A stretch of DNA of 64,000 nt. Origin: Sphingomicrobium flavum. Its GTDB lineage: Bacteria; Pseudomonadota; Alphaproteobacteria; Sphingomonadales; Sphingomonadaceae. Within the stretch, counting starts at the first letter, position 1; every line of letters starts with the position of its first letter. The position numbers were made by a program, and so were the translations under genes. The notes under the pieces are model-generated. The model saw nothing but the letters and a program-made list of their open reading frames with translations, was not told the DNA's origin and made no database searches. This document shows positions 63,444 through 64,000 of this stretch, in pieces. Location: the NCBI RefSeq assembly GCF_024721605.1, contig NZ_CP102630.1, forward strand, positions 1,798,001 through 1,862,000, read 5' to 3'.

Positions 63444-63553
63444 CGCGCTTCTCCTACTTCACATTTCAACGGTCCATCGCTATCATTGCACGGTTCATCG
63501 CAGTATCGGCAGTGTCAGCCGATGCCTGCACAGGGCAGCAGGGGCGCGGAAAA

Positions 63554-63575
63554 TTTGTCCGTTTTTGTCCGGACA
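63554..63575. promoter_or_regulatory. Candidate operator: spaced repeats and TGTCCGGACA palindrome
   Basis: TTTGTCCG occurs twice (63554-63561 and 63564-63571), ten bases apart, and the second copy lies in the perfect palindrome TGTCCGGACA (63566-63575), ~20 bases before the regulator start. It is a likely binding site for the XRE-type regulator, allowing autoregulation and control of the divergent sortase-target gene. Confidence 0.42.
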
Positions 63576-63596
63576 GGTGAGTGAAGGAGACGAGTC

Positions 63597-64000
63597 ATGG
63601 TCGAATTCGAGCAGGAAATGGTCGCCGATCGGATCAAGCTGGAACTGGCGCGGCGGCGCATTTCGCGCCAGGCGCTGGCCGACAAGGCGCGGATCAGCCT
63701 GTCGACGCTGGAAAAGTCATTGTCGGGCAGCCGCCAGTTTACGCTCAATACCGTGGTGAGGCTGGAAGATGCGCTCGATACCCGCCTGCGCGACGCCCGC
63801 CAGACCGCACCCGTCATCCACCATGAATGCGCGCCCGACCGGCTGGGCGCCTACAGCCATGCCTCGGTGCGCTGGATCGAAGGCGACTATCTCACCCTGC
63901 GCGCCAGCTTCAGCGAAGAGGGCGGCATCTATGCCTATCGCACCAGCATCGCCTGGGATGCGGAGCTCGGCTACCTCACCTTCAAGGAAGGCGACCGGAT
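63597..64000 (+). CDS. XRE-type helix-turn-helix regulator (C-terminal part beyond window)
   Basis: The first 134 residues of a regulator. Residues about 10-65 are an HTH_3-like domain: ADRIKLELARRRISRQALADKARISLSTLEKSLSG. A second domain begins near residue 85 (SHASVRWIEGDYLTLRASF) and runs off the right edge. ATG 63597 follows GGAG at 8 bases. It is divergent from the sortase-target gene and probably regulates it. Confidence 0.75.
   Translation, partial: MVEFEQEMVADRIKLELARRRISRQALADKARISLSTLEKSLSGSRQFTLNTVVRLEDALDTRLRDARQTAPVIHHECAPDRLGAYSHASVRWIEGDYLTLRASFSEEGGIYAYRTSIAWDAELGYLTFKEGDR

Noticed and set aside
61050-63584. An 844-codon plus-strand open frame opposite the sortase and its target
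   Set aside because: It covers two genes with clear catalytic and MIDAS motifs on the minus strand and itself shows no signal, domain or ribosome site.
1-64000. Search for insertion sequences, integrases, phage genes and rRNA
   Set aside because: No transposase, integrase, phage structural gene or rRNA sequence could be recognised, and no long perfect inverted or direct terminal repeats were noticed.

Overview
The window is high-GC DNA from an alphaproteobacterium, most likely order Sphingomonadales. The family-level signs are a ~1000-residue TonB-dependent receptor of the sphingomonad type, the aerobic cobaltochelatase genes cobS and cobT, a CtrA-era gene order around bolA/J-domain/cobS/cobT, the maf - RNase E/G-like - yacG - tRNA-Phe block, an unusually high number of secreted S9, M1 and M28 peptidases, and a K+-independent H+-pyrophosphatase. 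A genus cannot be named from the sequence alone. Both ends are cut inside genes (a Xaa-Pro aminopeptidase on the left, an XRE-type regulator on the right). I see no insertion sequence, prophage, integron, CRISPR array or rRNA operon.

Layout. 1-6.6 kb: aminopeptidase fragment, then a tightly coupled run of oligopeptidase B, M1-like metallopeptidase, thioesterase, maleylacetoacetate isomerase and class II aldolase-like protein. 6.6-9.0 kb: a YadA-like trimeric autotransporter with a structured leader region. 9.0-14.8 kb: hotdog protein, DJ-1/PfpI protein, tRNA-Pro, ferredoxin-NADP reductase, PHA-system protein, M15-like protein and M28 peptidase. 14.8-17.4 kb: clpB behind a heat-shock-type promoter. 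17.4-24.8 kb: TPR sulfotransferase divergent from cysD-cysNC (a PAPS-making module), a methyltransferase, two tandem small exported paralogues and a TPR/2OG-Fe(II) oxygenase. 24.8-28.6 kb: TonB-dependent receptor. 28.6-35.9 kb: housekeeping (xseA, purD, CorC-like protein, OmpA lipoprotein, tadA, rpmB). 35.9-46.4 kb: cobT, a serralysin, cobS, an HxlR/VOC cluster, a SIMPL lipoprotein, J-domain protein and bolA. 46.4-52 kb: pirin, hydrolases, a methyltransferase, nusB, thiL. 52-58.9 kb: hppA, an S9 peptidase, infA, maf, RNase E/G-like gene, yacG, tRNA-Phe, an ion channel. 58.9-64 kb: a SLOG-plus-membrane protein, then a Gram-negative sortase with its VIT/VWA target and a divergent regulator.

How the parts fit. 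The sulfotransferase and cysD-cysNC probably work together: the latter make the PAPS that the former uses. CobS and CobT are partner subunits, but here a serralysin gene on the opposite strand separates them, and an HxlR/glyoxalase-fold island separates both from the bolA/J-domain pair that commonly accompanies them. The sortase and its VIT/VWA target overlap and are clearly one unit, probably controlled by the divergent XRE-type regulator.

The most interesting candidates for undescribed biology are the SLOG/four-TM protein at 58.9-60.7 kb (a predicted nucleotide-sensing membrane effector), the sortase target that lacks a recognisable LPxTG-like signal, the four-hairpin intergenic segment at 36.9-37.0 kb, and the tandem small exported paralogues at 22.5-23.1 kb.
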